Assembly (NCBI RefSeq): GCF_034190915.1
Contig: NW_026947514.1
Span: 6,841,701 to 6,905,700 of the forward strand
Length of the DNA stretch: 64,000 nucleotides
Origin: Cavia porcellus
Taxonomy: Eukaryota > Chordata > Mammalia > Rodentia > Caviidae
Reading direction: 5' to 3'
Shown one piece after another: positions 46,259 through 57,840 of the stretch (the first letter of the stretch is position 1; every line of letters begins with the position of its first letter). The notes under the pieces were generated by a model. That model saw only the letters and a program-made list of their open reading frames with translations. It made no database searches and was not told the origin of the DNA. The position numbers were made by a program, and so were the translations under genes.

Positions 46259-49200
46259 AGCCACTATGTTCATCTCACCAAAGGCCACCAAAGGCAGCCT
46301 AGTCGCCAGCCACTGAAAAAAAAATTTCCCCCTGGCTTCAACCGTTTCCTCCTCCCGAGGACTAAGGATTTGGAAACTAAGAAGCCTCCCAGAGAGAAGA
46401 CAAACACAGCAGCCTACCAGATAGCAGCACTGTCCTGAGACCCCATGCGAGGCCTCCGACAAATACCGTCTCCTAAAAGCAATGTTCCTCTCCGCGGTCC
46501 CCCGATGAGGACGTTCAGGCTGAAAGAAATTAAGAGACTGGTACCAGTTCATGGAGAAAAGAAAGACAAGTTCCCTCCACCTCACCGTCAAGTGGAAGAA
46601 AGGGATCCACTCCATTTGCTTACTCAAGGCACAGTCACGGGCGGTCTCCTATGTGGCAGGTTCTGTCCTAGTGGCTGAGTTTACTCTCAAACCAAACAGA
46701 CCGCAGACTCTGCCTCATAGGGAAAGGAAGGAGGGGGTACAGCTGTACAGCAGCGCCCTTGAGATGAACATTCAGGGCCCTAGGGTGAGGTTTGAAATTC
46801 ATAAAGAAAGAAAAATAAAAGAAAATTGGACTTTTCGAGAGAAATAATCAGGGGTCCGATTTATGGGGTAGGACTAGCTGAGATCGCCATGGCTGAGTTA
46901 AGCATAGATGTGACATCAGCCACCTGCCGTCCCTAGGCGGGGGCCCCTGGGCCTCCACCTAGGGCTCTGTCTGTCAGAACGAGCCGCAGCAATGCGTGGT
47001 CTGTCTCCCCCGTGGTGGGTGCTTTGTGGATGAAGGCAACCTTGGAACTTAGACACTGAAACAATACAAGGCAAAGTGGTCAGGGAATCCGTCCAATTTC
47101 TTGAGCATACAAGGAACTTTAGACTTCAAGTCAAAAAAACAAATGAACAAAAATCATAGTTCAAGGCCTGGATTCATCTCTAATGTCCAAGCCTGCATTT
47201 TCTCCCAGCCTCCCTGGAGGGGAGGCTGATGAGGGCCCGGTCCAGAGCCAGGCCCTGCCATGGGAACCCTCATCCTCCGATGATCACCCCATGTTGTCTG
47301 CCTGATAAAACAGAGCGCTCAAGTCTGTATACCAGTGTGCAGTCCATGAGCATCCGTCTCTATCCTTCAGCAGAACACACACCAACCTGCTGGAGCGTTT
47401 CACCATGGTGGCCTGGGGAAAATGTCCCCATGTTCTCTTACCTGATGGTACTGCTTTTCTTGGGAACAGAAATGCAGCTGGAAGACTGTCCTGGAGGTGG
47501 TGAGGCTCGGGTGGTGCAGCCCCGAGGTGCCACTGGGACCCGGCCATGCCCGAGGCCACTCCACATCCACCGAGAAGGGCGCTGAGAGCCAAGATGAGCC
47601 AGGCGGTGCCCGCCCAGGCTGTGCTCCACATCACTGGAGCGCTCTTCACTGCACCAGCACAATCGAGGGAGTCTAAATTGGCCCATCGTGCGTGTGCCCA
47701 GAACACCCCATTCACTTCGACAATGAAGGGCTCTTAAAACTGTGAAGCACTAAATTTGGAAAGGATGGAGGATTTGGGCGCGCACAGCGCAGAGCAATTT
47801 AACATTATGGGAGCTCTTCAACTATCTTTCCATATAAGCACTTCACTTTGGAAGCAACTCAAATAATGCTGTTCCTCCCCGCACATAAGACTGACTTGAA
47901 AATGCAAAGACCCAGCACCAAAAAACAACAACAATAAAAAGCCCCACGTTTGGACAGGGGACGGGGGAGACAGGAAGCCCCCAGATTTTCTGTCTACCTG
48001 GAGTCTGCAGTTTTCGCCCCCCACCCCCTGCTATCATCTGGCCCTTTGCTAGTTCCGCCCCCAGCTTAAATGCACCCCCCTGGTGCCTTTCCATTCAGAT
48101 ATGCTGACACACGTTGAATGGTGACGGTCAGTCAGCCAATTTCCCATTTGTTAGGCATTTCACCCTTTTAACAGCTCTGTGCTGGGAGGGGTTTTATCCC
48201 CACCTGACAGCCAAAGATGCAGGAGCTCAAAGGAGCTGAGCTGTCTTAAAACTTCCAGAGCCACAGATCACACCCAGGGCACCTGACTGTCCTCGTGGAG
48301 AGGGAGGAGGCTCTGAGCCTGTGAGCCTAAGAAGAGACAGAGCCCAGTGGGGAGCTTTAACCCCTGAGTCAGAGGACCTGAGCTTCTATCAGCAGGAAAA
48401 ACCACTTTTCTTTGGAAGGGAGGGGAGAAGGCCAGAGGGCTGCTCTTGTCACCTGTTGGAAGACTTCTGGGACCTGGCTGCTGAGAATGGGTTTCCACCC
48501 TGGGGAAAAAGATGTCCAGGCCCCACCAACTGGGTGAATCAGTAACTGGGTGTTTGTTAAAATCCATGAGCATGTAACTCTGGGTGCCAACTGGACCTCT
48601 GCTTCCCCATTCCCTCTCCACTCGCACGGCTTTTCTCTGGAGACATGAGCCGGCAAAACCCGCAAGGATCTGTGAGGGGGCGGGGGTCTCACCCTCTGCC
48701 TGGAAGACAGGGCCCTGTGCCCAAGGGCACACCTCAGAGCAGCGTTCCTGGGACCGGCACTTGGGGGGAACAACTTGTCAGTGCTCTGCCACCATCAGAT
48801 CTGGGGCCCTCAGACCTGCAGGGGACTCGTGGTACCACATGGGGTTGCTGATGCTCTGATGCACACCCAGCCACAATGGGCGTGACCCCTGTGCCAGGAC
48901 TCCGCAACCTCTCCTTGGATCATAAGCGACACAAGAACTTAGCAACCTCTGTGCTAACTTTTCAGGTGGTCCCTTATCAGCCATCTGTCTCCCTAGAGGC
49001 ACCAGAAATGTCAGATTTGTACCCAGACATTTCTCCTTCTCCCCTCTCCCTAAAACACCCCGGTCACACCCATGACTTGGACTACAGATTCTTGGCTGCA
49101 TACTGTCAAATCCACTTCTCTGGTTCAGATCTTCCTGCTCTTGTGTGGCAAGGCCTTTTGGTGACTCTACCCGGGTACGACACTGGCTCTCCAGATTCAG

Positions 49201-49338
49201 GGTTCCACACGCAAAGTTACTCCTTTCCTTTCACACCCACTAAACGAGACTATTGAAAATGGTGGTAAGACACATTCTGCTTTGAAGAAAAAAGTCAGGG
49301 CACTAGATAATGGGGCGGGTTCTCAGGGAAGAGCGGTA
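46259..49338. other. Unassigned non-coding sequence
   Basis: Apart from a MIR at 48125-48290 nothing is recognised. The minus-strand frame 46070-46627 (185 codons) runs through the preceding LTR, so it is not a gene. Frames at 47229-47737 and 48268-49256 overlap on both strands. Confidence 0.45.
48125..48290 (-). mobile_element. MIR SINE, antisense, diverged
   Basis: CATTTGTTAGGCATTTCACC, TTATCCCCACCTGACAGCC and AGAGCCACAGATCACACCC follow the reversed MIR/MIRb layout. Confidence 0.6.
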
Positions 49339-49540
49339 AAGTAGGGCACGGTGGCACCTGCCTAGGATTCTGGCTGCCCACCGGGCTTAGGCAGGAGGAT
49401 CCCAGCTTGAGCCCAGCCTGGATAATTTACCAAGACCTTGTCTCAAAATAAAATAACATAAAAAGGACCTGAGAGTACCACTCAGTGATAGAGCAGAGTT
49501 CTCACCTAGCACGAACAAGCCCTGAGTGTGGCAAAAAAGA
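49339..49540 (+). mobile_element. B1-dID composite SINE
   Basis: GTAGGGCACGGTGGCACCTG, TAGGCAGGAGGATCCCAGC, GAGCCCAGCCTGGATAATTT and AAGACCTTGTCTCAAAATAA form the B1 half. From about 49464, GGACCTGAGAGTACCACTCA-GTGATAGAGCAGAG and AACAAGCCCTGAGTGTGGC form the ID half, followed by an A run. The order B1 then ID identifies the dimeric B1-dID type. Confidence 0.85.
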
Positions 49541-49888
49541 TCAGGAGAGAAAAGACCACGCCCATGTGGAGAAGCTCAGGTTGAGATAAGAAAGATGAGG
49601 GGAAATGAACCAGCGGAGGAGAGAAGAGTCTGAGCAGAGGGACCAGTGTGTGCCAAGGCCACGGGGTGGGCAGAGCTGGGCGTGATGCAGGAGAGGACGA
49701 AAAGCACTTCAGTGAGGAAGCAAAAAGCCACCAGCTGTGCGGGGGCTTGCAGGAGCTGAAGCCTTGCGTAAGCATGTGGCATGCACAGGGCGGCAAGGGT
49801 CAGAGCCAAGGTGGAGCCAGCACCAGGGTCCTGCCTGCCCCTCTGCACGCAGCAGCCTCCATTCCCCACTGTGACCATGCTTGCTCCT

Positions 49889-50060
49889 TTTGTTTCTGGT
49901 GGGGATCGAACTCAAGGCCTTAGTACTAAGCTACATCCCCAGCACTTTCTATTCTCTGAGCTTTGAGACAGGTCAGCAAGGCTGTACTCAAACTTGCAGT
50001 CCTCCTACCTGAGTCTCCCGTGGTGCTGGGGCTACAGGCTGGCGCCTCCACACCCAGCTT
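49889..50060 (-). mobile_element. B1-dID composite SINE, antisense
   Basis: GGTGGGGATCGAACTCAAGG and CTAAGCTACATCCCCAGCAC are a well-preserved reversed ID half. TTTGAGACAGGTCAGCAAGG, AGTCCTCCTACCTGAGTC and GCTGGGGCTACAGGCTGG are the reversed B1 half. It is the clearest ID sequence in the window. Confidence 0.9.
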
Positions 50061-50131
50061 TCTTTTCCCTTTCCTAGTGTCCCCTGATTTCTCATTCACT
50101 CTGTGGTCCTGTGGTTCAAGCCATTGTTCAC

Positions 50132-50490
50132 TGTTAGGAGCTGAATTGTGACTTCCTCAGAGTTTTTTAGGAGAGCCCCTACCCCTCAGGGCCTCAAGAC
50201 AAGACCACATTTAGAAATAGACCTCTAAAATGGATCTTTAAAGGACAAATAAGATAAAAAGAGGGTGGGTGGGTGCAACGTGATCCAGGCTCACCGGTGT
50301 CCTTGTAAAAAGTGGAATTGTGGTCACACAAAGAGACACCCGGCTGAGCCCACGGGGAAGAAAGACCCGGTGAATGCAGCTGGAAGAGACAGCCATCTCC
50401 AAGGCTGAGGCTGCCAGAGGAGCCAGCATTGTGGACACACTGACCTTGAACTTCTGCCCCAGAATAAAAGGAAAAGCCTTGTGGGCTGCA
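50132..50490 (+). mobile_element. MLT1-like MaLR LTR
   Basis: It starts TGTTAGGAGCTGAATTGTGA and contains CCCCTACCCCTCAGGGCCTC, CCGGTGTCCTTGTAAAAAGT, CAAAGAGACACCCGGCTGAG and ATCTCCAAGGCTGAGGCTGC, ending near CCCCAGAATAAAAGG. It is a solo LTR and begins about 70 bp after the B1-dID. Confidence 0.85.
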
Positions 50491-51429
50491 GGAGGCACCT
50501 GGTCTGCAGTGTCTGCACTGCCTCCCCCGCTCCGTGTCCTCCAGAGCACGGTCACTCAGAGGCCTGCTTGCCTCTGAAATAAAACATGCATTGCATCAGC
50601 TTTGCCTGCCAGAAGAACAGTCTTCTAGAACAAGGATCCTCTCTGATCTTCTCCAGGCCCATGCCCTGTTTGAGAAGGTTCTCGTGTAATTTCCCCAGCA
50701 TGGACCTAATTGTTTATTGGCATTACAGTGTGAGATTTCAGCATAGGCTCAGTAATGTGTGTCTCAGGGAACAGGGCTGTTCAGATCTGCAGAAATCGCC
50801 AGGAGAGGGCCTGATCTTATTTGCAAGACTATTGTATTTCTGGCATCCCGTGTTTGCATAGGGCATCTCCAGAAACCTGAAAAAAAAATAAATAGAAACC
50901 AGATCAAGAGATTTATTATTTCCAAGTAGAGGGAAAGAGCGAGACTGACATAATGCCGAAGATTTCATTTATACATAGTTTAAAATTTTGTAAATATTTA
51001 ACAGAAACATGGAGCAATAAACTCAAATTATTGCCTAGTACAGAAAAGAACTAGCGGGTAAATTATCAAGGAAGAGGCAGGATGGATACCGTGCTTTTCT
51101 GGGGCATGCACATTCTGACACACTAATGGGGATTGTGTCAGTCAGGTGTTGACATGTACGAAATCATGGCCCAGTCTAAATGCCTGAGTCATAGCAGGGG
51201 GCTAAAAAAGAGAATATTTGAGAATAATGTGAATTAAAAAGGCAAGTTAGTTTAAATTTCTGTTTGGTAGGCCCCCAGGCCTACAAGTCCAATGGGAATA
51301 CACTCTAGCTAGGGCTTGATGAATGGCCTTAATGAAGTTGGACAACCTGGAATACATGCATAAAATGATTTTAAATATTGATGTTATGTCATTGTGTGTC
51401 TGAAGATATTGAAATGTTCATTCTCTGAG
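50491..51429. other. Unassigned AT-rich sequence
   Basis: No repeat or exon is recognised. Between 50900 and 51420 the sequence is AT-rich and unique and may belong to the candidate conserved region that follows. Confidence 0.35.
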
Positions 51430-51700
51430 CGAGACAGGTTCTAGCTAATTTATTAAAGGTGGAAACGATTATTTACATTCGCAAATGGAATGTGTGCCCA
51501 GCTAGAAGCCAGGGCAATAAAATAATTATTGCATTTAGAGAAACAGATATAGCTCATCTTCTGGAAAGGAAAAAATCGGTGATGGTCCTCCTGCAAATAC
51601 CTCGCGATTTGTGGCGGCGATTAGGGAACAATGGCAGTTTCCTCCAAGGTTAGCGCTGCGGGTTCCTCAGGTAGGGATGCAAATAGCTCTTCTAAGAACA
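51430..51700. promoter_or_regulatory. Best candidate conserved enhancer-like block
   Basis: Unique sequence with an inverted pair GCAATAA (51514-51520) and TTATTGC (51526-51532) around AATAATTATT, a perfect octamer ATGCAAAT (51677-51684), TAATTTATTAAAGG and GATTATTTACATTCGC words. CpGs are retained in an AT-rich setting (CCTCGCGATTTGTGGCGGCG). Retained CpGs with POU/homeobox-type sites are typical of deeply conserved developmental enhancers. No alignment was possible. Confidence 0.45.
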
Positions 51701-52089
51701 GTTAATGATGGTTAATCCACGGGCACAGAGAAGAGGCGGGAGAGAGGCTTCCAGGGTGCGGTGGGCACCGCCCCGCTCCCCCACGTGTCTATTAGGATGT
51801 TTCTGTGACACGACCGGGTGTCTGCACCCTGCCACGTCGCCGGCTGATGGGAGGCAGAGGCATGGCGTGCTAGTGGGAAGCTGAGTTCTTCTGGGATGTG
51901 AGCGTCTCTGCAGAGAATGCCTCCGGGCAGCTGTCTGCCTCGTGTGTTCGACATCAGGGCCGGGTAGCAAGCCACAGCAGAGGTGTATTAAAGCGAGCAG
52001 GCAGTGCCGAGTCAGCTGGAGGTGCGCAAGTGCTAACTAGGCCAGGCAAAAAGGGCGGGCCCGGAGTAAAAATAAAACCACCGCAAGCC
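51701..52089. other. Unassigned, CpG-containing sequence
   Basis: Moderately CpG-rich unique sequence between two candidate conserved blocks. The overlapping 87- and 92-codon minus-strand frames at 51692-51975 lack recognisable content. It is too CpG-poor to call an island. Confidence 0.35.
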
Positions 52090-52260
52090 GATTTCATTTC
52101 CTGCCTAGGCGTCTTGGCTTTTGGCTTCGAGAGCTAATTGCACCTCGCTGGATGTGAGGGTTTTGCTCTTGGAAAGCCGCGTGAGTGCTTGGCTCACTTC
52201 CCCATTAGTTCCTATTAATCTGCCATCATTTTCACTGCGGCTACACAAGCATGACAGGCA
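52090..52260. promoter_or_regulatory. Candidate conserved non-coding block
   Basis: GAGAGCTAATTGCACCTCGC, TTGGAAAGCCGCGTGAGTGC and TTAGTTCCTATTAATCTGCC are unique words with homeodomain-type TAATTG and TTAATC cores and retained CpGs. It lies 400 bp from the octamer-bearing block. Confidence 0.38.
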
Positions 52261-52399
52261 GGCCACACGGAGGCACCACAGTCTCTTCCGTCACTAAACC
52301 CAGCACCCCTGCAGAAGGCGATGCAGGCACCAGAGCGCCACACACAGTCAGGACCAGCTGACGGGTGGCAGAAAGCTGCTCATTCATTCTGCACCTCCT

Positions 52400-52580
52400 G
52401 AGAACTCTGGTGCCTAGGAGACCTTGGGCAAGTTACTTAATGCTTCTGGAGCTCGGTTTCCTCATCTGCTACCTGGGAAGGATGACAGAGTAACATCAGA
52501 AGGAGGTCACGCCAAGTCAGGGAGCAAGTGTATTTGAAGCCTGTGGAACAGTGTCTGGTTCGTGGTCAGTACTCCATCAC
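52400..52580 (+). mobile_element. MIR SINE
   Basis: ACCTTGGGCAAGTTACTTAA, TGCTTCTGGAGCTCGGTTTC and CTCATCTGCTACCTGGGAAG form a nearly canonical MIR 3' core in sense orientation. Confidence 0.92.
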
Positions 52581-52804
52581 TGTGGGCACTATGGTGCTTT
52601 GTGCTACTGTTACACACCATTGAGGGTGCTAAAGCAGATAGATAACCTGAAAAAAAGGAGCTCACAGTCATGCAAATACACCAAAATGCATAGTGGTGTG
52701 ATAATCAGGATTACTGTTGATGCAGTGTGACCACCTGCCCTCTGTTCCATCCCTAGGCCCTCGACCTTGGCCCTTCTGGCTTCCCCCTTAGGCTTGGCAT
52801 TGCC

Positions 52805-52900
52805 AGCTTCCTTTGCAGATAAGGAAGTTCAGCCTCACAGAAGTCAAAGAAATGAAATGGCCAAGGGCAGGACCAGCAGCCCAGGTCTCCATGCCTCTGG
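52805..52900 (-). mobile_element. MIR SINE fragment, antisense
   Basis: GCAGATAAGGAAGTTCAGCC, AATGGCCAAGGGCAGGACC and CAGCAGCCCAGGTCTCC follow the reversed MIR core. Confidence 0.6.
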
Positions 52901-52939
52901 GAATCGCCGATGAACCAGCAAAGCTACTGCCTGGGGTGG

Positions 52940-52963
52940 ACCTGCCCCTGCCCCTGCCCCTGG
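52940..52963 (+). repeat. (CCCCTG)n short tandem repeat
   Basis: Nearly four uninterrupted hexamer units of type CCTGCC. Confidence 0.95.
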
Positions 52964-53859
52964 CCTCTCTGCAATCCTCTGGCTCCTGTTCCATGAGACC
53001 TATCTGGGGAATATGCTTGGGTACCAGAGAAAAAGGTCAGCCGTGACAGATTTTCTCTCTGAATAGAGCTTCGAGGTCTACTCTGTCCTCCTGACCACTC
53101 AGGGAAGGGACTGTGTGAGAATCATTTGTGTTGCCCTCAGCTTCCTGCTTGTGGTCTTGTGTGCCAGTGAGAAAGTCACCGCAATAACTGGATGGGAGGC
53201 GGAGGACAATGTCCACCTGGCATCTGGTGCTATCCTGACCTGGACAAAGAGGTCGCAGGATGCAAAGTTCATGTACTGGGCCCACATCCTTCCACACTGG
53301 CCAGCACCGGCCTCTCACTTCTCAACTCAAAAGCCTCCAACGGGTCTCTGAGAAGCAACTCGCTGCAGTACCCAAAAAACATCATGGTAAGAACTCGGCA
53401 GACTCATAATATTTACAAAATAAATGATTAAAGCTCCCTAATGATGCAGGCTTCACAAACATCAACTCATCTCACACTCACATAGGTGTGAAGTATACAC
53501 ACACACCCACGTGGATGACACAATCACCGCTAGGAGGTGAGGAAGCAGGGCCCCCTGTGCATCTGAGATCACACAGTTCTGTCAGGCTGGACCTGAGTTT
53601 TCAGTCTGTCCATCTGGATATGATGTCCGACAGCAAGAAATGTCATGGTCCAAGGTTCAGAGCTTTCAGACCAAAACCCCAGCCCTGCTGCCCAGAGGTA
53701 AGAAAGCTAGGGTGAGTCACCAAGCTCTCTGTGATGCAGCAGTTCGAGGTTCTGTGATTGGGTGACTGAGGAACTCCAAGAAGGAGCCCATCAAGCGGAA
53801 GTGCTTCAGAGGTCTAACGCGAAAATCAGAGACATAGGAGTTGCCGGCTCTCTGAGTCT
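52964..53859. other. Unassigned non-coding sequence
   Basis: The frame at 53115-53351 begins with a hydrophobic stretch resembling a signal peptide, but it starts at GTG and has no family match, so I do not call it a gene. No repeat is recognised. Confidence 0.4.
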
Positions 53860-54000
53860 GGACTCGCTGGTTCCCATCTCTGTCTCATCTCTAGTTTCCT
53901 CTTCCAGTTGTCTAGGATAATAAGATTGCCCGTTTCACGGAACTGTGGTGATGGTTAAATGAACTCCTGCTTCGTGGTTTCCAACAAGGCTGAGTACAGT
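53860..54000 (+). mobile_element. MIR SINE fragment
   Basis: CTCATCTCTAGTTTCCTC, AGGATAATAAGATTGCCCG, TTTCACGGAACTGTGGTGAT and GTTAAATGAACTCC track the MIR 3' half and its extension. Confidence 0.65.
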
Positions 54001-54068
54001 GTGTCTACACCGGGAAGAAACATATGATGTTAACATTGTTATGGGCACGCCTTCGGATTTCTGTGGAG

Positions 54069-54138
54069 TTGGACCTGGGAATGGAGCTCAGTGGTAGAGT
54101 GTATTCTAAGCGTATGAGAGACCCTCATGCAAGTGGAG
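54069..54138 (+). mobile_element. ID-type SINE fragment
   Basis: TTGGACCTGGGAATGGAGCT, CAGTGGTAGAGTGTATTCTA and AGCGTATGAGAGACCCTCAT match the tRNA-derived ID monomer including its A and part of its B promoter box. The expected A-rich tail is missing. Confidence 0.8.
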
Positions 54139-56149
54139 TCCTGACCTCAAATTACTCATCTCTTGAAAAATTAAGTTTGTGCATCCTTCTCAAGGATGAG
54201 TTGATGTTTGTGAAGCCTGAATCATTAGGGAGCTTTAATCATTTATTTTGTATTTGATATTTTAATTATTTCAACAATATTTCTCTTAAATGTTCTCATG
54301 TTTGTGTGTGGCTCATAGCACTGTGCTACAAGATCATATTCAGAAGGGCTTCTTCTATGCAAGAAGTGAAAACAAGGCTCCACTACAGAGTTACACTCCC
54401 CTCAAAAATTAATTTCTGGTACGTTTTTGATTTTGTGTGCTGAGTCACAAACAAGTTAGACTCTATATTCATTTTTCTAAAATTTTGGACCACACCAAAT
54501 AGATAGAAGTAAAATAACTATTTAAAAAGGAGTAGGAGAAAGAACAAAAAATATTTTCAAAAGTGGGAATTGGATTTTGTTGCTCTGGGTTCTCTTGTGA
54601 GCCCACAAAAAGGTAGCGTCTTCTCCAAGCCATATATGAAGATTTGTCCCTAAAAAGGAAAAGGAGAGGTTTATACCAATATTCTTCAGGTCGTGTTGGC
54701 AGGAGAGTCTGTCGCTCCCCTGCCATCACTTCCTGAAAGGACAGAAGTACATGCATGCATCCATAGTTAGGGAGTCAGGAAGCAGCTCTTCAGACAGCTC
54801 AGTGCTTCAGTCATCACCTCCCGAGCACCCATTCGTGCCTCACACTGTACCCAGGCTCTCTGGGGCAGGACCAGTGCCAGGCTTTCCAGTGCCTACATCA
54901 GCAACAAGGCAAAGAATGATCAGGCACCCATTCCTCTTGCTCCAATCCACGGGGCTAATATTTCCTGTAAGAGCAAAACAGGGTCAACATCTCTGCCTTA
55001 GGAGACTATCCTGAGGTCGGTTAGAGCCCCAGTGTAAATGTCTTTGAACCTAACAGATGTGTGCAAAACACCTACCTCTCTTTGTCCCAGTCTCCTGGCG
55101 TCACTTTTGACCTCTAAACCACTCATGCCTTTGTCTCTCTTGGCTTTGACTGGTATGAGGGACAAACTCTAGCCCTTTCCATGAGTGGAAGGCATGTGTG
55201 GCTTTTCATGTTGCTGGAGAGGTCCTGAAAGCTCTTTTCCGTGGAAACCAGCAGTTTGAGATACTGCTGGCTCTCCCCTGAACCAAGATTCCATTGGGAA
55301 GAGACAAGGAGTCCTCCATGCCAGGACATGAGAGCTGCCTTCAGTTGTATAAATTACTGAGAGCTGGAGAGTGTTTGTCACAGCAGCACAACCTTGCACA
55401 TCCTAACTACTCAACACAACATGTGAATTATGTCACGAGGTCTAGCTCAGGTCATGCGCAAAGTCACAGTAAATGGGCTCTAAGGCTGGTGGCTGAGGTG
55501 AGAGCAGCATAATACCTGATTAGAACTGCAGAATCTGGGATATGGGGCTCATAAACTTCCAATAAATAACACAAGAGAAGGAAAATTTAAGACAGACACA
55601 AAGGTGGAGCTCATATTGTATTCTAGTCACTGCTGAGTACAGCAGACATGACGGCACAACCCTTCGGGGAGGAACATCACGTTGTAAAAAAGTCAGAGTG
55701 CCAGGATAATCACTCGGAACACGTAAGACAATAGAGAAAAAAATATATATCCAAAGATTAAGAAGACAAAATTCACATCAATGCAGCATTGGATGCGTTT
55801 GTGCCAGACCAGCTGACACGGCCTTGTGCAACTGCTTGGAGCAGCTCATAACCCTCCCAGCCAAGGGGCACTTCGAGGAAAGGTTGTGAAGATAACATTC
55901 TCCTTAATGCATCTGAGTGACACAGCCAGCCCATCCATTAGAGGAGACCGCTTTCAAATCACGCTGCCAATGTTAGGCTAGGAGTTGGGTTAGGGATCCT
56001 GATTCTTCAGGCTGACACTCTGGGTTCCAAAGGCTCTGCTATGCTGACTTCTGTTTGTGCAGCTTCCAGAGAAGGCACACTCACCCACACATTCCTTGGA
56101 TCTAAAGAAAGGAGGGAATCAGCGTCCTGGTGAAGAGCCCGGTATGGAG
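54139..56149. other. Unassigned non-coding sequence
   Basis: AT-rich at 54240-54560. No repeat family or exon is recognised; short frames at 54469-55512 have no recognisable content. Confidence 0.4.
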
Positions 56150-56275
56150 GGCCAGAATCCCTGGCTTTGAAACTTGGCGTCACCTTCTAGTGACCATGTG
56201 ATACCCGGTTACTCACTTGGCCTTCATGTCCGGCAGTCTCCTTTCATGTGAAACAGAAATGCTAACAGTGAGTCC
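56150..56275 (+). mobile_element. MIR SINE, diverged
   Basis: TGGCTTTGAAACTTGGCGTC, ACCATGTGATACCCGGTTAC-TCACTTGGCC and TCCTTTCATGTGAAACAGAA follow the MIR order from the 5' part to the 3' core. Confidence 0.65.
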
Positions 56276-56276
56276 C

Positions 56277-56289
56277 GGGGGGGGGGGGG
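56277..56289 (+). repeat. Poly-G run (G13)
   Basis: Thirteen consecutive G directly after CCC. It may be a sequencing-prone or unstable site. Confidence 0.9.
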
Positions 56290-56369
56290 CGGACACTGAG
56301 TATCCAGTGAGTTACCACAGGCAGGACGCTTGGGCAATTGTACACGTGTGACTGAGTCCTCCACCAATG

Positions 56370-56460
56370 TAGCTGCTGGTGTTGTCCTAGGTATTACTTT
56401 ATGGGCTGCTGTTATCATCACCACATTTATTTCTTAAGGCCATTCAGCTGGCAAACGCAG
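56370..56460 (-). mobile_element. MIR-like fragment, antisense
   Basis: GGTATTACTTTATGGGCTGC, TTATCATCACCACATTTATT and GGCCATTCAGCTGGCAAACG resemble the reversed MIR 3' half. It is weak. Confidence 0.45.
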
Positions 56461-57473
56461 AGACAGGACAGGGTAAAATGGTGTCCAGTAGATCCTAAGG
56501 GACCACAGTGAAAGAGACAAATTGGGGCCATTCCACTGAAGGTATTCACAGGCAGGATGAAACCTACATTTTATAGCTTCCTGGCCACCTATGAAGCCAA
56601 CCGAACCCACCACCCATGGGCTCCTGACATCTCCCTATGCCTTTGAAATTCTGCAGCAGCTCACCAGTGTGGCTTCCCCACGTCCCAACCAACTTCTTCA
56701 CTTCCCCAAGCTTCCCCCAGTCCTCATTAGCCCAGGGAAAGTCATCTGGATAAGTTGAATATCCAACTCATCAAGAAACTCCCACTCTGATTGTAGGCTC
56801 TGAGATGCAACTGTAACAGCTCAATTTCTGTTCAGGAACTTCATTGATTATGTGTGCTACTGGATGGAGTTACAAGGGATGGAAGGCATATTCTTGTGTG
56901 AGTTTTTTTCCTTCCTTCTAAGTGATTGCAAGTAAATGAAAGAGAAACTACCTCCTATATGCTATACACATGATAACATCACTTCTGTACTGCACACCAA
57001 ACGCTGATAAGCAGTTCTCATCTGAGACCAGGAAGCCGCTCAGATTGGTGGGAGGGCTGCTGAGGATTTCCAAAGAGCAATCTGTCAGTGCTGGGGAGTC
57101 TGTGCATACCGTTCCGATTTGGAAATTGCCCAAGAATCAAAAGTTTACTTAGGGAAGCTGGAAACTTTCTCCATTGACTTACCTTATACATCATTTTCCT
57201 ATTGACATCAAAAAAAGCAGTTTCATTGATCATTTCCTAGTGATTTTAACTCTGTGCAAACCACTGATTGTAATGGCAATTCCTAATGACTTGAAGAGGT
57301 GTTCAGCACTGATTGGGGTCCCACCACATGAACAGGTCTCAATTTTCAATCATCTACAAATCAATGCTCAGCTACCACCCTCTCAAAAGTCCCATAATCA
57401 CTTGGCTGAGTTCTAAACTTTTCAAGAAGTCTTTCAAGCCAAGATGCAAGGTTGGTATCTCCTGCTTTCATGG
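56461..57473. other. Unassigned non-coding sequence
   Basis: No recognised repeat, exon or regulatory motif cluster. Confidence 0.4.
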
Positions 57474-57840
57474 TGCGCTCTCAGTTACTTCCTTCCATGT
57501 TGGGACAGAACATCTGACACTCACAATTTAAGGAAGGGAGAGGTTTGCTTTTGCTCACAGTTTGTAGAGGATTCAGTCCACAGTCAGATGGCTCCATGCA
57601 TGGCCAAGGCACATGGCAGAGGAGATAGAGAGAAGTGGAGAGAGATCAAGGGAGGAGGAGGGATGTAGACCTTCGAGGCCATGCCCCCAGGGACCCACCT
57701 CCCACCAGGCTTTACCTCCCAAATCACACTCAACTAAAAACTCAATGATGAACTAGTCCACCCATGAGCATCACCCTCCCATGGCCCAATCACCTCCCAA
57801 AAGGTCCACCTATAAGCACATCTACGTGTCAACTGTAATA
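57474..57840 (-). mobile_element. MT/ORR1-like MaLR LTR, antisense
   Basis: From a left edge TGCGCTCTCAGTTACTTCC it reads GGGACAGAACATCTGACAC, TTTTGCTCACAGTTTGTAG, AGGATTCAGTCCACAGTCAG and ATGGCTCCATGC, then CCCACCTCCCACCAGGC and CCAATCACCTCCCAAAAGG. These are the reversed landmarks over nearly the full LTR. Confidence 0.85.

Noticed and set aside
46070..46627. 185-codon open frame on the minus strand
   Set aside because: It runs into an MLT2-like LTR, and nothing in it resembles a known protein.
49889..49950. tRNA-like A/B box sequence
   Set aside because: It belongs to the ID half of a B1-dID SINE, not a functional tRNA gene; cloverleaf arms are not maintained.
51692..52020. CpG island promoter
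   Set aside because: CpGs are scattered and too few for an island. No exon or transcription start is evident.
53115..53351. Frame with a signal-peptide-like start (hydrophobic first 20 residues)
   Set aside because: It starts at GTG, has no family match, and its overall composition is ordinary. The hydrophobic stretch is likely chance.
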